Made by a program: the position numbers and the translations under genes. From positions 1 to 58,601 of the forward strand of contig JAJDBB010000051.1 in NCBI GenBank assembly GCA_029261555.1: a DNA stretch of 58,601 nt, given 5' to 3'. The DNA is from Nitrospinaceae bacterium (GTDB lineage: Bacteria > Nitrospinota > Nitrospinia > Nitrospinales > JACRGP01). The notes under the pieces are model-generated. The model ran no database searches, had not been told where the DNA came from, and saw only the letters and a program-made list of their open reading frames with translations. This document shows, piece after piece, positions 43,028 through 52,463 of the stretch (the stretch's first letter is position 1; each line of letters opens with the position of its first letter).

Positions 43028-44038
43028 TTATCGGCCATTTTTAAACGCCGTTTGCGCTTCCTGTACCAGCTGGTCGGTTTTGAAGGTGTGCCTTTGCGAG
43101 AAATGGAACGTCCGCAGTTCTCTAACTCCGGATTCATGGGCGAGAAGTCCCGCCTGGCGCGAAGTCAAGTGCCGCCGTTCCCGCGCGCGATCTTCCTCTT
43201 CAGCCAAAAACGGGGATTCGCAAAACAGGATATCTGCGTCTCGAGCCAGGTCGACGACTCGCTTTTTATTTTCCACGTTGTAAACCGTGTCGACGATGTA
43301 GACGATCTTCTCGCCCGGGGTAGCCGTCACAAGTTTCGCTTTCAGATCGTCCAGTTTCATTTTCCGTTTTTGCGGCGCGCCGTTTTCACTCGTCAAAACT
43401 TCGACGACCGCGTCTCCGGACCGGGACTCCTGGACGGCGTCTTTCAATTGATTCAGCCAAGGACCGGGAACGAATCCAGATTCCAGCAGGCTCTCTTTAT
43501 CGACGTTCACGCGCGTTTTTTCCTCCAACGCAAACCCGAGACAAGGAACGCGGTGCTCTAGAATCGCGGCCCGAACCGTAAAAGCCGGCTCGTCTACGAG
43601 GAGGCCTTCCGCGGTCACTTCCTCGCTCTCGTCGCTTTTGTGGAATTTATCCCTGGCGCGAAAGGTCGCTTTCAACAACCGGTCTTCATGAACTTCCGTC
43701 GCTTCGATGGTGATCGATTCGCTGTACTTGTCCACCAGGTTCCAGGTGAACCCGGCAAGTTTGCCTTCCACGTTGTTGATAAAGTTTTCCGGGCCAAACA
43801 GGGCCAGCGTTTTTCCCTGACCAAAAACCATGCGGAGCAACCTGTCGAATCCGATGAAGTGGTCGATGTGAGTGTGGCTCACAAACACGTGCGAAACCCG
43901 CAATAACTCGGCGTGGGACAAAGGGGAATTGTCGCCGAGGTCAAACAAAATCGCTCGCTTGTCTCCCTCAAGCCGCACCATAAGACCCGGGTCGCCCAAG
44001 GGATCGTTGACCAGCCTGGGTTGAAAAAGAGCGCTCAT
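43028..44038 (-). CDS. RNase Z-like metallo-beta-lactamase-fold hydrolase
   Basis: A 336-residue MBL-fold protein with the metal motif SHTHIDHFIGFDRLLRM (HxHxDH) near residue 57 and LEHRVPCLGFALEE, then VYIVDTVYN, ADILFCESPFL, RRHLTSRQAGLLAHESGV and TFHFSQRH, the order seen in ribonuclease Z, which trims tRNA 3' ends. It is longer than typical RNase Z in the central insert, so a related exonuclease or phosphodiesterase is possible. Its ATG overlaps the prfB stop (ATGA), coupling it to a translation factor. Confidence 0.8.
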   Translation of the reverse strand: MSALFQPRLVNDPLGDPGLMVRLEGDKRAILFDLGDNSPLSHAELLRVSHVFVSHTHIDHFIGFDRLLRMVFGQGKTLALFGPENFINNVEGKLAGFTWNLVDKYSESITIEATEVHEDRLLKATFRARDKFHKSDESEEVTAEGLLVDEPAFTVRAAILEHRVPCLGFALEEKTRVNVDKESLLESGFVPGPWLNQLKDAVQESRSGDAVVEVLTSENGAPQKRKMKLDDLKAKLVTATPGEKIVYIVDTVYNVENKKRVVDLARDADILFCESPFLAEEEDRARERRHLTSRQAGLLAHESGVRELRTFHFSQRHTFKTDQLVQEAQTAFKNGR

Positions 44039-45151
44039 TTTTCTGAGGATTCCAATGCGGTTTGACTGGATAAAAACCCGTCGATAAAATCCCCCAAGTC
44101 GCCGTCCAGCACCGCATCCACGTTGCCCTTTTCAACCTGCGTCCGCAGATCCTTGACCATGCGGTACGGGTGCAGAACGTACGAACGGATTTGGCTTCCC
44201 CATTCGATTTTTTTCTTGCTCTGCTCGATGGTTTTCATTTCCTCCTGCTTCTTCTTCTGCTCAAAATCGTACAGCTTGGCCTTGAGCACTTTCATGGCGG
44301 AAAGCTTGTTCTTATGCTGGGACCGCTCGTTCTGGCATTGCACCACGATCCCCGTGGGCGTATGCGTGATGCGCACCGCGGAGTCGGTGGTGTTGACTCC
44401 CTGCCCGCCTGGACCGGATGCGCGGTACACGTCGATCTTTAAATCCGATTCGCTGATTTCAAGATCAAGTTCGTCTTCAATTTCGGGGTACACAAAAATC
44501 GAGGCGAAGGACGTGTGGCGGCGCTTGTTGGAATCGAACGGGGAAATTCGCACCAGACGATGAACGCCGATTTCGGATTTCAAATAGCCGTAGGCGTATT
44601 CGCCCGTGAAGGTAATCGTGGCGCTTTTGATACCCGCCTCCTCGCCGTATTGGACGTCCAACAGTTCCGTTTTGTAACCGTTGCGCTCGCCCCAACGCGT
44701 GTACATGCGCAACAGCATGTGCGCCCAGTCCTGGGACTCCGTCCCTCCCGCGCCTGAATTTACGGCCAGGATAGCGTTGCTGGCGTCTTGCGGGCCGGAC
44801 AGCATGGCTTTGATTTCGGCCTGCTCGAGTTGTCGGTTCAAATCTGCGCTCGCCGCCTCGATCTCCTCAAGCATGGAATCGTCGTTTTCTTCCTCGGCGA
44901 GCAGGATCAGAGTTTCCACATCGTCCAGGGCGCCTTTGAGGTCTTCCCAGATTTTAACGGAGCGCTGGAATTGGGCGCGTTTCTGCAGGATTTTTTGGGC
45001 CGATTCGTTGTCGTCCCAAAAATTAGGCACAACGACCTCGCGGTCCAGGGTTTCCAATTCTTTCAATTTGCCAGAGACGTCAAAGATAACCTCGTAAACG
45101 TTCTATGCGATGGCTCAGGTCGTTGCACTGCTTTTTATTGTCTGCAATCAT
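44035..45151 (-). CDS. prfB: peptide chain release factor 2 (programmed +1 frameshift)
   Basis: The reading frame from ATG 45151 (GGAG 7 bases upstream) runs 23 codons to CTT TGA at 45085-45080. A +1 shift then continues from GAC at 45081 to 44035, giving about 371 residues, the normal RF2 length. The N-terminal peptide ends RLRGYL as in other RF2 proteins. Later blocks are the stop-codon tripeptide SPF in RISPFDSNKRRHTSF and the catalytic GPGGQGVN. RF2 reads UGA/UAA and releases peptide; low RF2 favours the shift, a self-regulating loop. The downstream MBL gene overlaps by 4 bases. Confidence 0.95.
45079..45094 (-). promoter_or_regulatory. prfB: prfB programmed +1 frameshift site
   Basis: On the minus strand CGA GGT TAT CTT TGA C: an SD-like GAGGT three bases before the CTT-TGA-C slip site. 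This matches the well-known RF2 recoding signal, with a slightly weaker SD-like element than the E. coli AGGGGG. Confidence 0.92.
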
Positions 45152-45295
45152 TCATTCGCTCCGAAAGTTATATTTGTAATGCCCCCGTCTGATTTATCTG
45201 CCAAGAATAACGGACGCCCCGACCGGGGGAAATTAGCGCCGGTTAAGGAATTTATTATCTTTAAAAGAAAAAATCGACTAAAATCATGGGAGGCG

Positions 45296-45323
45296 TTGAT
45301 AATTCCGGCTTCTATTGTATCAA
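45296..45323 (+). promoter_or_regulatory. possible promoter of the radical SAM/SPASM gene
   Basis: TTGATA (45296-45301), a 16-base spacer and TATCAA (45318-45323), about 85 bases before ATG 45411. The remaining 260-base gap between prfB and this gene shows no ORF; a short GC-rich palindrome lies around 45217-45228. Confidence 0.35.
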
Positions 45324-45410
45324 GAATCCATTCTGGATAGTTAATGCCATATTTCCCGCGTCCTTAAATTTTTCCGCTTCGACGGCCCTGTCAAAATAGC
45401 GCAAGCCAAA

Positions 45411-46589
45411 ATGAACAAACTCACCGCCGCCATTCCCAATCCCGAAACTGTCGAGTTAAAACCGAACCAAAATCGCCAGGAGTTCGACAAGCAAACGTCT
45501 TCTTGGAAAGATACGGCGAAGCGTTGGATTAAAAAGTTTCCCTTTTTTCACGCGCTTGATTTTTATCGGCGGAAAGCCTACGACTCCCCCTTGTTCGACG
45601 GCGCTCCAAAATCGTTAGCGGAAGCGTTAAGCGACTGGCCGCGGGTTTTATTGATCGACAACACGAATAGTTGTAACGCCAAATGTGTCTGGTGCCCGAA
45701 TCCCGATCTCGAAAATCTGGGCGTCATGAAAATGGATATTTACAAAAAGATCATCGACGATTTCGCCTCCAAGGGAGGCCGCATTCGTTTCGGCACCTTT
45801 GGCGAACCTCTCCTCGATAAAACGTTCGGCGAAAAAATCAAATACCTGAGCCAGTATCCTTCCATCTCCGGTTCCGAGGTATTGACCAACGCCTACTTTT
45901 TGAACCAAAAAGTGGTCCCAGCTCTTCTGGAGCATTCCGTCGGAGTGGAGGTCAGCCTGGACGAGTTGGACAAGGAAACGTTCGAGGACGTCAAGAAAAT
46001 GAGTTACGACGTGGTGCGAAAAAACATTCTCGATTTTCTGGACGCTAACGAACAGAGCCGAAATCCGGTCCCCGTAAACTTTCGCATCAAGACTCTTAAA
46101 ACCGTCGAGGAAACCGAAAACCACGAATTTTACAAACTCCTGGCGGCTCGCCGTTGCACCCTGGAATTGACGCCAATGGACGATAACGTCCTCGCCAACT
46201 GGGCGGGGAAATTCGACAAGGACGCCTTTCTGGATGAAAAGGTAACAAACCGAGTCTCCACAAAGTTTAACTATAAAAGATACAACCTTTCAAATACCGC
46301 TCCCTGCGTCCAGCTATGGAAATGGATCGTCGTTTATTGGGATGGAAGCGTGGTTCTATGTTGCGTGGATATGTTCTCCACCACCGTATTGGGCAACCTG
46401 CGAGACAACTCAATCGAGGAAATCTGGCGTGGCTCGGCCTTCACCGCCCTGCGGCGAAAAATGATGGAGCGCGAACGGTTCAACATTCCAATTTGCAAAA
46501 ACTGCGACATTCATTTAAGTTGGCACAATTTGAGCGAGTATTACGATAAACAGGGGAACCTCCTGCCCGATAAAAACTTTATCAGTTGA
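45411..46589 (+). CDS. radical SAM/SPASM domain protein
   Basis: A 392-residue protein. The radical SAM [4Fe-4S] motif CNAKCVWC lies near residue 84 within LLIDNTNSCNAK, followed by FGTFGEPLLD (GGEP-like) and EVSLDELDKETFEDVKKM. The C-terminal region has SPASM-type cysteines: APCVQLWKW, VVLCCVDMFS with LGNLRDNSIEEIWRG, and ICKNCD, likely holding extra clusters. Such enzymes modify peptides, sugars or cofactors. The PIG-L deacetylase gene starts 3 bases later, so the pair is an operon. Confidence 0.87.
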   Translation: MNKLTAAIPNPETVELKPNQNRQEFDKQTSSWKDTAKRWIKKFPFFHALDFYRRKAYDSPLFDGAPKSLAEALSDWPRVLLIDNTNSCNAKCVWCPNPDLENLGVMKMDIYKKIIDDFASKGGRIRFGTFGEPLLDKTFGEKIKYLSQYPSISGSEVLTNAYFLNQKVVPALLEHSVGVEVSLDELDKETFEDVKKMSYDVVRKNILDFLDANEQSRNPVPVNFRIKTLKTVEETENHEFYKLLAARRCTLELTPMDDNVLANWAGKFDKDAFLDEKVTNRVSTKFNYKRYNLSNTAPCVQLWKWIVVYWDGSVVLCCVDMFSTTVLGNLRDNSIEEIWRGSAFTALRRKMMERERFNIPICKNCDIHLSWHNLSEYYDKQGNLLPDKNFIS

Positions 46590-46592
46590 AGC

Positions 46593-47372
46593 GTGCTTAA
46601 AGCTTTCCTGAAAAATCTACGCGATCAAAGACGAAACAAAACCGTTTCCCGATACTACGATTTCGTCAACGCGTTTTCCTCTTTATCTCCGGAACTGGTT
46701 CCCGCGCTTCCCGCCGGCGGAAGCGTCGTTTTGTTTTCGCCCCATTGCGACGACGAGTCTCTGGGTTGCGGCGGCATTCTGTACAAACATCGCCGAGCAG
46801 GCCACCCCGTCACCGTCGTGTTCATGACCGACGGATCGAAATGCCAAAGCTCCCTGAGCCGGGAGAAAATCATCAGGCTGCGCAAACAGGAGGCGCGGCA
46901 AGCGACTGAAATCCTGGGAATCGACGATCTGATTTTCCTGGATATTCCGGATCGGGAATTAGCCGACGACGAAAAAACCGTTCGCCGGGTAAGCGATATT
47001 CTTGCTGAGAAACAACCCGATATCGTTTACCTGCCGTTTTATCTGGACAACCATCCCGACCACAAACAAACCGCCGCCGTCGGGCTGGAAGCTTTAAAAC
47101 GCCAACCGGGACCGGACGCCTATTTCTACGAAATCTGGTCTGCCATGATCCACAGTCATTTGGTGGATATTGGCGACGCGGTGGAAAAAAAGCGAGAGGC
47201 AATCCGGGTGTATCAATCACAAAGCGATATAGAAACTTTTGCGGAACAGGTCATAGGCTTGAACCGCTTCCGCTCGCTGGGGTCGGACAACCTGTTCAAG
47301 TTTGCGGAAGCGCTTTTCAAACTTCCTCCCGATCACATTGATGAAATTTTGAAACAAATCCATGGCCGCTAA
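46593..47372 (+). CDS. PIG-L family deacetylase (LmbE-like)
   Basis: A 259-residue zinc-dependent N-deacetylase starting at GTG 46593. The signature is SPHCDDESLGCGG (PHxDDE) and NHPDHKQT (HPDH), both intact. VFMTDGSKC and QEARQATEILGI are also typical. Family members remove acetyl groups from GlcNAc-type sugars. It lies between the SPASM protein (3-base gap) and a hexapeptide acyltransferase (11-base overlap), hinting at deacetylation then re-acylation of one sugar. Confidence 0.9.
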   Translation: MLKAFLKNLRDQRRNKTVSRYYDFVNAFSSLSPELVPALPAGGSVVLFSPHCDDESLGCGGILYKHRRAGHPVTVVFMTDGSKCQSSLSREKIIRLRKQEARQATEILGIDDLIFLDIPDRELADDEKTVRRVSDILAEKQPDIVYLPFYLDNHPDHKQTAAVGLEALKRQPGPDAYFYEIWSAMIHSHLVDIGDAVEKKREAIRVYQSQSDIETFAEQVIGLNRFRSLGSDNLFKFAEALFKLPPDHIDEILKQIHGR

Positions 47373-47883
47373 ACTCGCCAGTTTAATTAAAATCCTAACG
47401 ACGCCGTTTTTTTACAAGGAGGCCTTCCGGTGGGTTCTGTACTATCTCTACGAGCACGTTTTGCCGATGAAGAATTTGAATATCGGCGGCAATCCGGAAA
47501 TCCACCCCACCGTATCCTTTCGTTTCGAAAAAAATATCCGGCTGGGCGACAACGTGGTCCTGGACATGAATTGTTGTCTCTGGGCTTCGGAAAACTCCCG
47601 CATCTCTATTGGAAACGACTCCGGGATTGGACCCGGCACGGTCGTCGTTTCATCCAACCATTCCTTCATGAAAGGCAAGCCGTTCGCCGAACAGCCTTTG
47701 TCCGAAAAGGATATTGCAATCGGAAATAACGTCTGGATTGGCGCCAACTCCCTAATCCTAGCCGGAGCTTCAATAGGCGACGGGTCGGTCGTTGGAGCGG
47801 GTTGCGTAGTCGCCCGGCCTATTCCGCCCGACTCAATCGTCGTCTCGGAAAATCGTAAATTGACCATCTTGAAAAAAAGATAG
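47362..47883 (+). CDS. left-handed beta-helix (hexapeptide) O/N-acyltransferase
   Basis: A 173-residue protein with an N-terminal segment (EAFRWVLYYLYEHVLP) and a left-handed beta-helix of hexapeptide repeats, e.g. GNPEIHPTVSF, LGDNVVLDMN, IGNDSGIGPGTVV, IGNNVWIGANSLILAGASIGDGSVVGAGCVV. The catalytic His candidate is in SSNHSFM. It resembles maltose/galactoside acetyltransferases and WbbJ-like enzymes that acetylate surface sugars with acetyl-CoA. ATG 47362 lies inside the end of the deacetylase gene. Confidence 0.87.
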   Translation: MAAKLASLIKILTTPFFYKEAFRWVLYYLYEHVLPMKNLNIGGNPEIHPTVSFRFEKNIRLGDNVVLDMNCCLWASENSRISIGNDSGIGPGTVVVSSNHSFMKGKPFAEQPLSEKDIAIGNNVWIGANSLILAGASIGDGSVVGAGCVVARPIPPDSIVVSENRKLTILKKR

Positions 47884-47923
47884 CTCCAATAAATTTCTTT
47901 CCGAACCCCTACCGAGGTCTTAA

Positions 47924-48868
47924 TTGGCTTCCCAGTTCAAATTTCCGCATCCGGCGTCGTTGGACCTTTCTATTATTGTTGTCAGTTTCAACACGCGAAC
48001 GATTCTCCTCGACTGCCTGCGAAGCGTCTACGACCAGATGCGAGAAATCTCATTTGAAGTATTCGTTGTCGACAATGCTTCTTCCGACGGCAGCGCCGCC
48101 GCTGTTTCGGAGGCATTCCCACAAGTCCACCTCATTCAAAACTCCGTCAACCGCGGCCTGTCCCCGGCCAACAATCAGGCCGTGCACAAATCAAAAGGAC
48201 GCTACGTCGTTCTTCTGAACAGCGACGCGCTTCTCGTCGAAAACTGTTTTTTGAAACTGGTCCGGTTTCTGGACAGCGCTTTAGAGTTCTCTATCATTAC
48301 CCCGCAGGTCGTCGACGCCCAGGATAAGCTTTGCTCCATGCGGCTCACAGAGGACACGCCTCAGCACGCGCTGAGAAAAATCCTGGGAATCTACGACGTG
48401 GAAGGCGAACACGCTAAAATGGGAATCCTCGAAACCAAAGAGGTCGAAGCCATCGGCGGATCGTGCCTGATGGTCCGTCGCGACCTGTTCGAGGAAATCG
48501 GCCTTATGGACGAAGGATTTTTCCTTTACAACGAAGAAGACGATTTCTGTCGCCGCGCCCGCGCTGTCGGACGCAAGGTGTGTTATTTTCCCGAAGCAAC
48601 CATCAAACACCTGCACGGCAAAAGCACGCATCAACCGGAAATCCGGGAAAAAGTCATACTGGAAACTTACAACAGCAATCGCTACTTTTTCAGCAAATAC
48701 TATTCGCCATTTTGGAATTTCATTCTCGGCGCGGTTTACAAGGCGACCTTTCTAGCCGGACTAGCGAAATGCCTGGCGCGGCGACTCCTCGGCAAAGCCG
48801 CCGGTTCAGCGGACGATTCAGCCTCTCTGAAACTCAAACTACTTTTCAACAAACCGCCGCCCCGTTAA
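47924..48868 (+). CDS. GT2 glycosyltransferase (WbbL/rhamnosyltransferase-like)
   Basis: A 314-residue GT2 protein starting at TTG 47924; GAGG at 47914-47917 supports it. Motifs are LSIIVVSFNTRTILLDCL, VFVVDNASSDGS, NRGLSPANN and VLLNSDALL (metal site), then IGGSCLMVRRDLFEEIGLMDEGFFLYNEEDDFCRRAR, the WbbL-type acidic block. It probably adds a deoxysugar such as rhamnose. It resembles the GT2 at 1326 and less so the five-gene array. Confidence 0.86.
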   Translation: MASQFKFPHPASLDLSIIVVSFNTRTILLDCLRSVYDQMREISFEVFVVDNASSDGSAAAVSEAFPQVHLIQNSVNRGLSPANNQAVHKSKGRYVVLLNSDALLVENCFLKLVRFLDSALEFSIITPQVVDAQDKLCSMRLTEDTPQHALRKILGIYDVEGEHAKMGILETKEVEAIGGSCLMVRRDLFEEIGLMDEGFFLYNEEDDFCRRARAVGRKVCYFPEATIKHLHGKSTHQPEIREKVILETYNSNRYFFSKYYSPFWNFILGAVYKATFLAGLAKCLARRLLGKAAGSADDSASLKLKLLFNKPPPR

Positions 48869-48921
48869 AGAGCTCCACATTTTGTTCCGATAAAAATATA
48901 GACTCGTTTTTTCTGGAAGCT

Positions 48922-51384
48922 ATGGATACTCTTGAAATTTCCCTTGCCGCGTCCATCCTCGTATTTTCAGTCCTGACCAGACTGCCTTTTTTAAAATTTC
49001 CGCTGGACGACGACTTTTCCATCTACACCTACGTCGCTCGTTTTGCCGGCCGGGGGTTCCGCTGGAAAAAAGACCTCTGGCTGTTGGGAAAACCCGTCTG
49101 GACCGAGCTTCTTCTTGCCAGACTTTACGGCTCGCCAGAACAAGGCGTACAGCAAATCCGCCTGCTGTTCGCCGCGTTTCACGCTCTGACTTCGCTCGTC
49201 GTTTTCTTCGGCGCCATCACCCTGGGAGCGAGCCCTTGGGCCGCCTGGGGCGGCGGAATGCTCTACGCCTTCTACGGCTCCTCCCCTGATTACACGGCGG
49301 GGAATTATTCCCAGGAACAATTCTTTATTCCTTTGATCCTTTCCGGATTTCTCTGTCTGCTCCAGGGATCCCAATACGCCGTCCCGGCGGGATTTCTTTT
49401 CGGACTCGCCGTACTGCCCAAGTTCACCACGGGAATTTACGCCGTCGCTTTCGCCCCGCTCGTCGGCTGGTTTCACGGCCTTCCCGCGATGGGATATTTT
49501 TCGGCGGCGGCCTCGGCGCCTGTCGTCTTGTCTTTTTTGATTGACTGGAAACTCGGCTACTGGGACGAGGAAGCCCGCAAACAATACAAAACCCGCTGGG
49601 CCGTCGGCGTTCGCCTGATCCAGACAAAAAAAACCTATCACGGCTACGCTCGCGAAATCCTGGAGATCGTTGGCAGAACCCTTCCCGTCTGGATCGTCGG
49701 ACTGCCTTCGCTGATCTTTTCATTCGCGGAAGCGGGCGGCGTTTTGTGGGGAGTCTTCGCCTTTATCACGGTGGGGATGATCGGCGTACAGCGCGGGTTC
49801 TCCCGCTACCATTACCAACCCTCCATCGCTTTACTGTGCCTGGCCGGCGGTTGGGGGCTTTCGCAACTCCACTCAATAGACGACTTTGTTACTCTAATCA
49901 CTCTCTCCGTTTTTTCCGCCTCGGTTTTGGTCAACCTCTACTACATGGCTCCTTTTTTCCTTCGGCCTCTGGACGTTAAAAACCTGGCGCGATGCGAAAA
50001 ATTCGACCAATACATTTATCTCCCTCACCTCGCCAAAATTCTGCAACGCCGAATGCGTATCAACGGCGAGAGCGACCGGCGGATTTACATCTGGGGCACC
50101 TTCACTCAGCTTTATCATTTGACCGGCCATCCCGCCAGCGATCCCTTTCTGCACCATGGCGTCGGCCCCTGGGATTCGCCGGTTTCGGAGCCATATTTCG
50201 ACGCCGTTGTCGGCGGATTGATCCGCCACAAACCGGTTTATTTAATCAAGGCGTTTCACGATTTAAACGTTGCCGCGCTGGAGGACGCCACAGGGCTGAA
50301 ATACCAACTGGTAAAATCCGCCCTGCTCCGGTTTCCCGTTTACCGTCTGGTCTCCAGCGAGTCGCGCGCGCCCGATCCATTGGCCCTGCCCTGGCGCGAG
50401 AAGGCGCAAATCCTCAATCGGCTGACGCAATTTGAAGAAGCTCCCGGCGTGGAAAAAACCGATTGCGAAGGTAAACCCATCCCCGGAATCAACAAGGTCG
50501 ATATCAAAGCGGGACGGCTGAAACCCGCGCTCAAGGAGGCGCGCAAGCTTTGCCGACTCAATCCCTACGACGTCCAGGGCCTGTATCAATTGGGCAAACT
50601 TTACGACGCACTCGACCGGGCAGACGAGGCGGAAGAAACCTTTAACCGATTGCTGACTCTCAAACCCGGCCATCACGGCGCCCGGCTTTTCCTGGCCAAG
50701 CATCGGCTTGAGAAAAACCAATTGGACGAAGCGGAACGTTTAATCCGGGAAGAAATTCGCCGGATGGGAGAAAACGCCTCGACGCATTTTTATCTGGGAC
50801 GATTGGCGCGCGCAAGGGACAACCATGGCGAGGCCGTCAGGCATTTTGAAAAGACTCGCGCCCTGGCCCCCGATTGGGCCGACGCAGGATACTGGCTGGC
50901 GGAGTCGCATGAAGCCCTGGGCGACACGGAATCCGCTCGGGGGGAATATGAAAACATGTACCGGCAGGTCGGCAATCGATTCGACGCGGATTACCTGCGC
51001 GCCAAAGCTCAACTGGCTCTGGCTCGTCTGGAAGCGCCTCAAAGACCGGAATCCGAAACATTGACCCTGGCGCTCCGGGAATTTCCCAAAAATGAAATCA
51101 TCGCCTATGCCCGCGCCTCCGCTCTGGAGCGCGAAGGGAAAACCGGGGAAGCGGAAAAATATTTTCGGGAGGGCGCGGAGCGTTTTAAATTGAAAAATCT
51201 GCGGGCGGCCTGTTCGTTTCGGCTAGCCCGCCTGGTTTCCTCGAACGAAAAGAAAACCCTGCTGGAAAGTTGCTTGAAGCTGGACCCCTTGCACGAAGGC
51301 GCAAAAAAAATGCTTGAAAACATATGCAGAAGCGGCGACGATCCCCGGCAAGGCTCGTTTTCCCGTCAAGATTCCGCTCAATAA
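48922..51384 (+). CDS. GT-C-like membrane glycosyltransferase fused to TPR repeats
   Basis: An 820-residue protein from ATG 48922; the upstream open frame overlaps the GT2 gene and is non-coding. Residues 1 to about 400 form a polytopic GT39/GT-C-like domain with an acidic first loop (LKFPLDDDFSIYTYVARF). Residues about 420-520 are a soluble linker. From about 529 a series of TPR-like helices runs to about 800 (YQLGKLYDALDRADEAEETFNR, YWLAESHEALGDTESARGEYEN). TPRs usually bind partner proteins. It sits between two GT2 genes. Confidence 0.8.
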   Translation: MDTLEISLAASILVFSVLTRLPFLKFPLDDDFSIYTYVARFAGRGFRWKKDLWLLGKPVWTELLLARLYGSPEQGVQQIRLLFAAFHALTSLVVFFGAITLGASPWAAWGGGMLYAFYGSSPDYTAGNYSQEQFFIPLILSGFLCLLQGSQYAVPAGFLFGLAVLPKFTTGIYAVAFAPLVGWFHGLPAMGYFSAAASAPVVLSFLIDWKLGYWDEEARKQYKTRWAVGVRLIQTKKTYHGYAREILEIVGRTLPVWIVGLPSLIFSFAEAGGVLWGVFAFITVGMIGVQRGFSRYHYQPSIALLCLAGGWGLSQLHSIDDFVTLITLSVFSASVLVNLYYMAPFFLRPLDVKNLARCEKFDQYIYLPHLAKILQRRMRINGESDRRIYIWGTFTQLYHLTGHPASDPFLHHGVGPWDSPVSEPYFDAVVGGLIRHKPVYLIKAFHDLNVAALEDATGLKYQLVKSALLRFPVYRLVSSESRAPDPLALPWREKAQILNRLTQFEEAPGVEKTDCEGKPIPGINKVDIKAGRLKPALKEARKLCRLNPYDVQGLYQLGKLYDALDRADEAEETFNRLLTLKPGHHGARLFLAKHRLEKNQLDEAERLIREEIRRMGENASTHFYLGRLARARDNHGEAVRHFEKTRALAPDWADAGYWLAESHEALGDTESARGEYENMYRQVGNRFDADYLRAKAQLALARLEAPQRPESETLTLALREFPKNEIIAYARASALEREGKTGEAEKYFREGAERFKLKNLRAACSFRLARLVSSNEKKTLLESCLKLDPLHEGAKKMLENICRSGDDPRQGSFSRQDSAQ

Positions 51385-51432
51385 TCCGAAAAGATTAATA
51401 ACGGCTTACCGGCTCCTCTCTTCGACCAAAAT

Positions 51433-52389
51433 ATGGAACAATCTGCGGAAATTAAAATCAGCATCGTCGTGCCCAACTGGAACGGGATCAAGTTTATAGG
51501 CATGTGCCTGGACTCCATCGCGCTCTCCGACTTCGAAGGATACGAAGTGATCGTCGTGGACAACGGTTCCAGCGACGGCTCGCGCGAACTGGTGGCGGAA
51601 AAGTATCCCTGGGTCCGCCACATTCTCCTGCCCGAAAACATGGGCTTTGCCAAAGCCTGCAACGACGGAATTAAAGCGGCGCGAGGGGAATACGTCGTCC
51701 TGCTGAACAACGACATTGAAGTGGAAGCGGACTGGCTCCGCGAGCTTCACGAGGGCATGGAGCGCCATCCCGAATGCGGCATGGGCACCTCGTGCATGAT
51801 GTTCCTCGACGAGCGCGACGTGTTCTACAACACAGGCGACCTCTTCCACGCCTGGTCTTCGGGCGGCGGGCGCGGCCAGGGTGAAAAAGACGTCGGGCAA
51901 TATGAAAATGAAGAGTACGTCTTCGGCGCCTGCGCCGGGGCGGGCGTTTACCGAAAATCCATGCTGGACGTGATCGGTTTGTTCGACGAGGATTTTTTTA
52001 TCTTCGCGGAGGACGTCGATCTCAATATGCGCGCGCAGGCGCAGAGTTATAAAACCGTGTACCTGCCACGCGCCAAGGTTTATCATATCGGCACGGCAAC
52101 AGTGGGTCTCTACAGCGACCGCTACGTTTACCTGTGCAAGCGCAACGACGTTTACGTTTTGATCCGCAATTTTTCGCTTAAAATGTTTTTCAAATATCTG
52201 CGGAGCATTTTGCGCCACCAGTTCCAGGACGTCCCTTACTTCACCTATCGCGGCCAGGGCGTCGTCTTGCTGCGAAGTAAGCTCACGGTTCTGAAAATGC
52301 TGATTCCCATGTTTTTGCGCCGATTCAAAATTCAATCCCTCCGAACCGTCCCGGACTCGGAGATAGAAAAAATAATCATCAAGGACTAA
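51433..52389 (+). CDS. GT2 family glycosyltransferase
   Basis: A 318-residue GT2 enzyme: ISIVVPNWNGIKFIGMCLDS, VIVVDNGSSDGSREL, ENMGFAKACNDG and VVLLNNDIEVEADWL (metal site), then FGACAGAGVYRKSMLDVIGLFDEDFFIFAEDVDLNMRAQ, the acidic block of the rhamnosyltransferase-like branch. The N-terminal domain is complete and the C-terminal 90 residues are basic and hydrophobic. It follows the GT-C/TPR gene by 48 bases. Confidence 0.87.
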   Translation: MEQSAEIKISIVVPNWNGIKFIGMCLDSIALSDFEGYEVIVVDNGSSDGSRELVAEKYPWVRHILLPENMGFAKACNDGIKAARGEYVVLLNNDIEVEADWLRELHEGMERHPECGMGTSCMMFLDERDVFYNTGDLFHAWSSGGGRGQGEKDVGQYENEEYVFGACAGAGVYRKSMLDVIGLFDEDFFIFAEDVDLNMRAQAQSYKTVYLPRAKVYHIGTATVGLYSDRYVYLCKRNDVYVLIRNFSLKMFFKYLRSILRHQFQDVPYFTYRGQGVVLLRSKLTVLKMLIPMFLRRFKIQSLRTVPDSEIEKIIIKD

Positions 52390-52463
52390 ATTTTTTAGCG
52401 CGTTCAATTTCCAACTAAACTTTTCCGGGCGCATCCAAACCCGAGACATGGAGTTTTGCGGTC

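Noticed and set aside
45217-45228. CCCC/GGGG palindrome as a terminator
   Set aside because: The stem is only 4-5 bp with a tiny loop, and no T-run follows on either strand.
45110-45340. 76-codon plus-strand open frame
   Set aside because: It overlaps the prfB start and frameshift region on the other strand and has no ribosome site or protein-like composition.
48463-48921. Upstream extension of the GT-C/TPR frame
   Set aside because: It overlaps the conserved C-terminal half of the GT2 gene at 47924, and the translated segment is low-complexity Arg/Pro-rich. ATG 48922 begins the first membrane helix.
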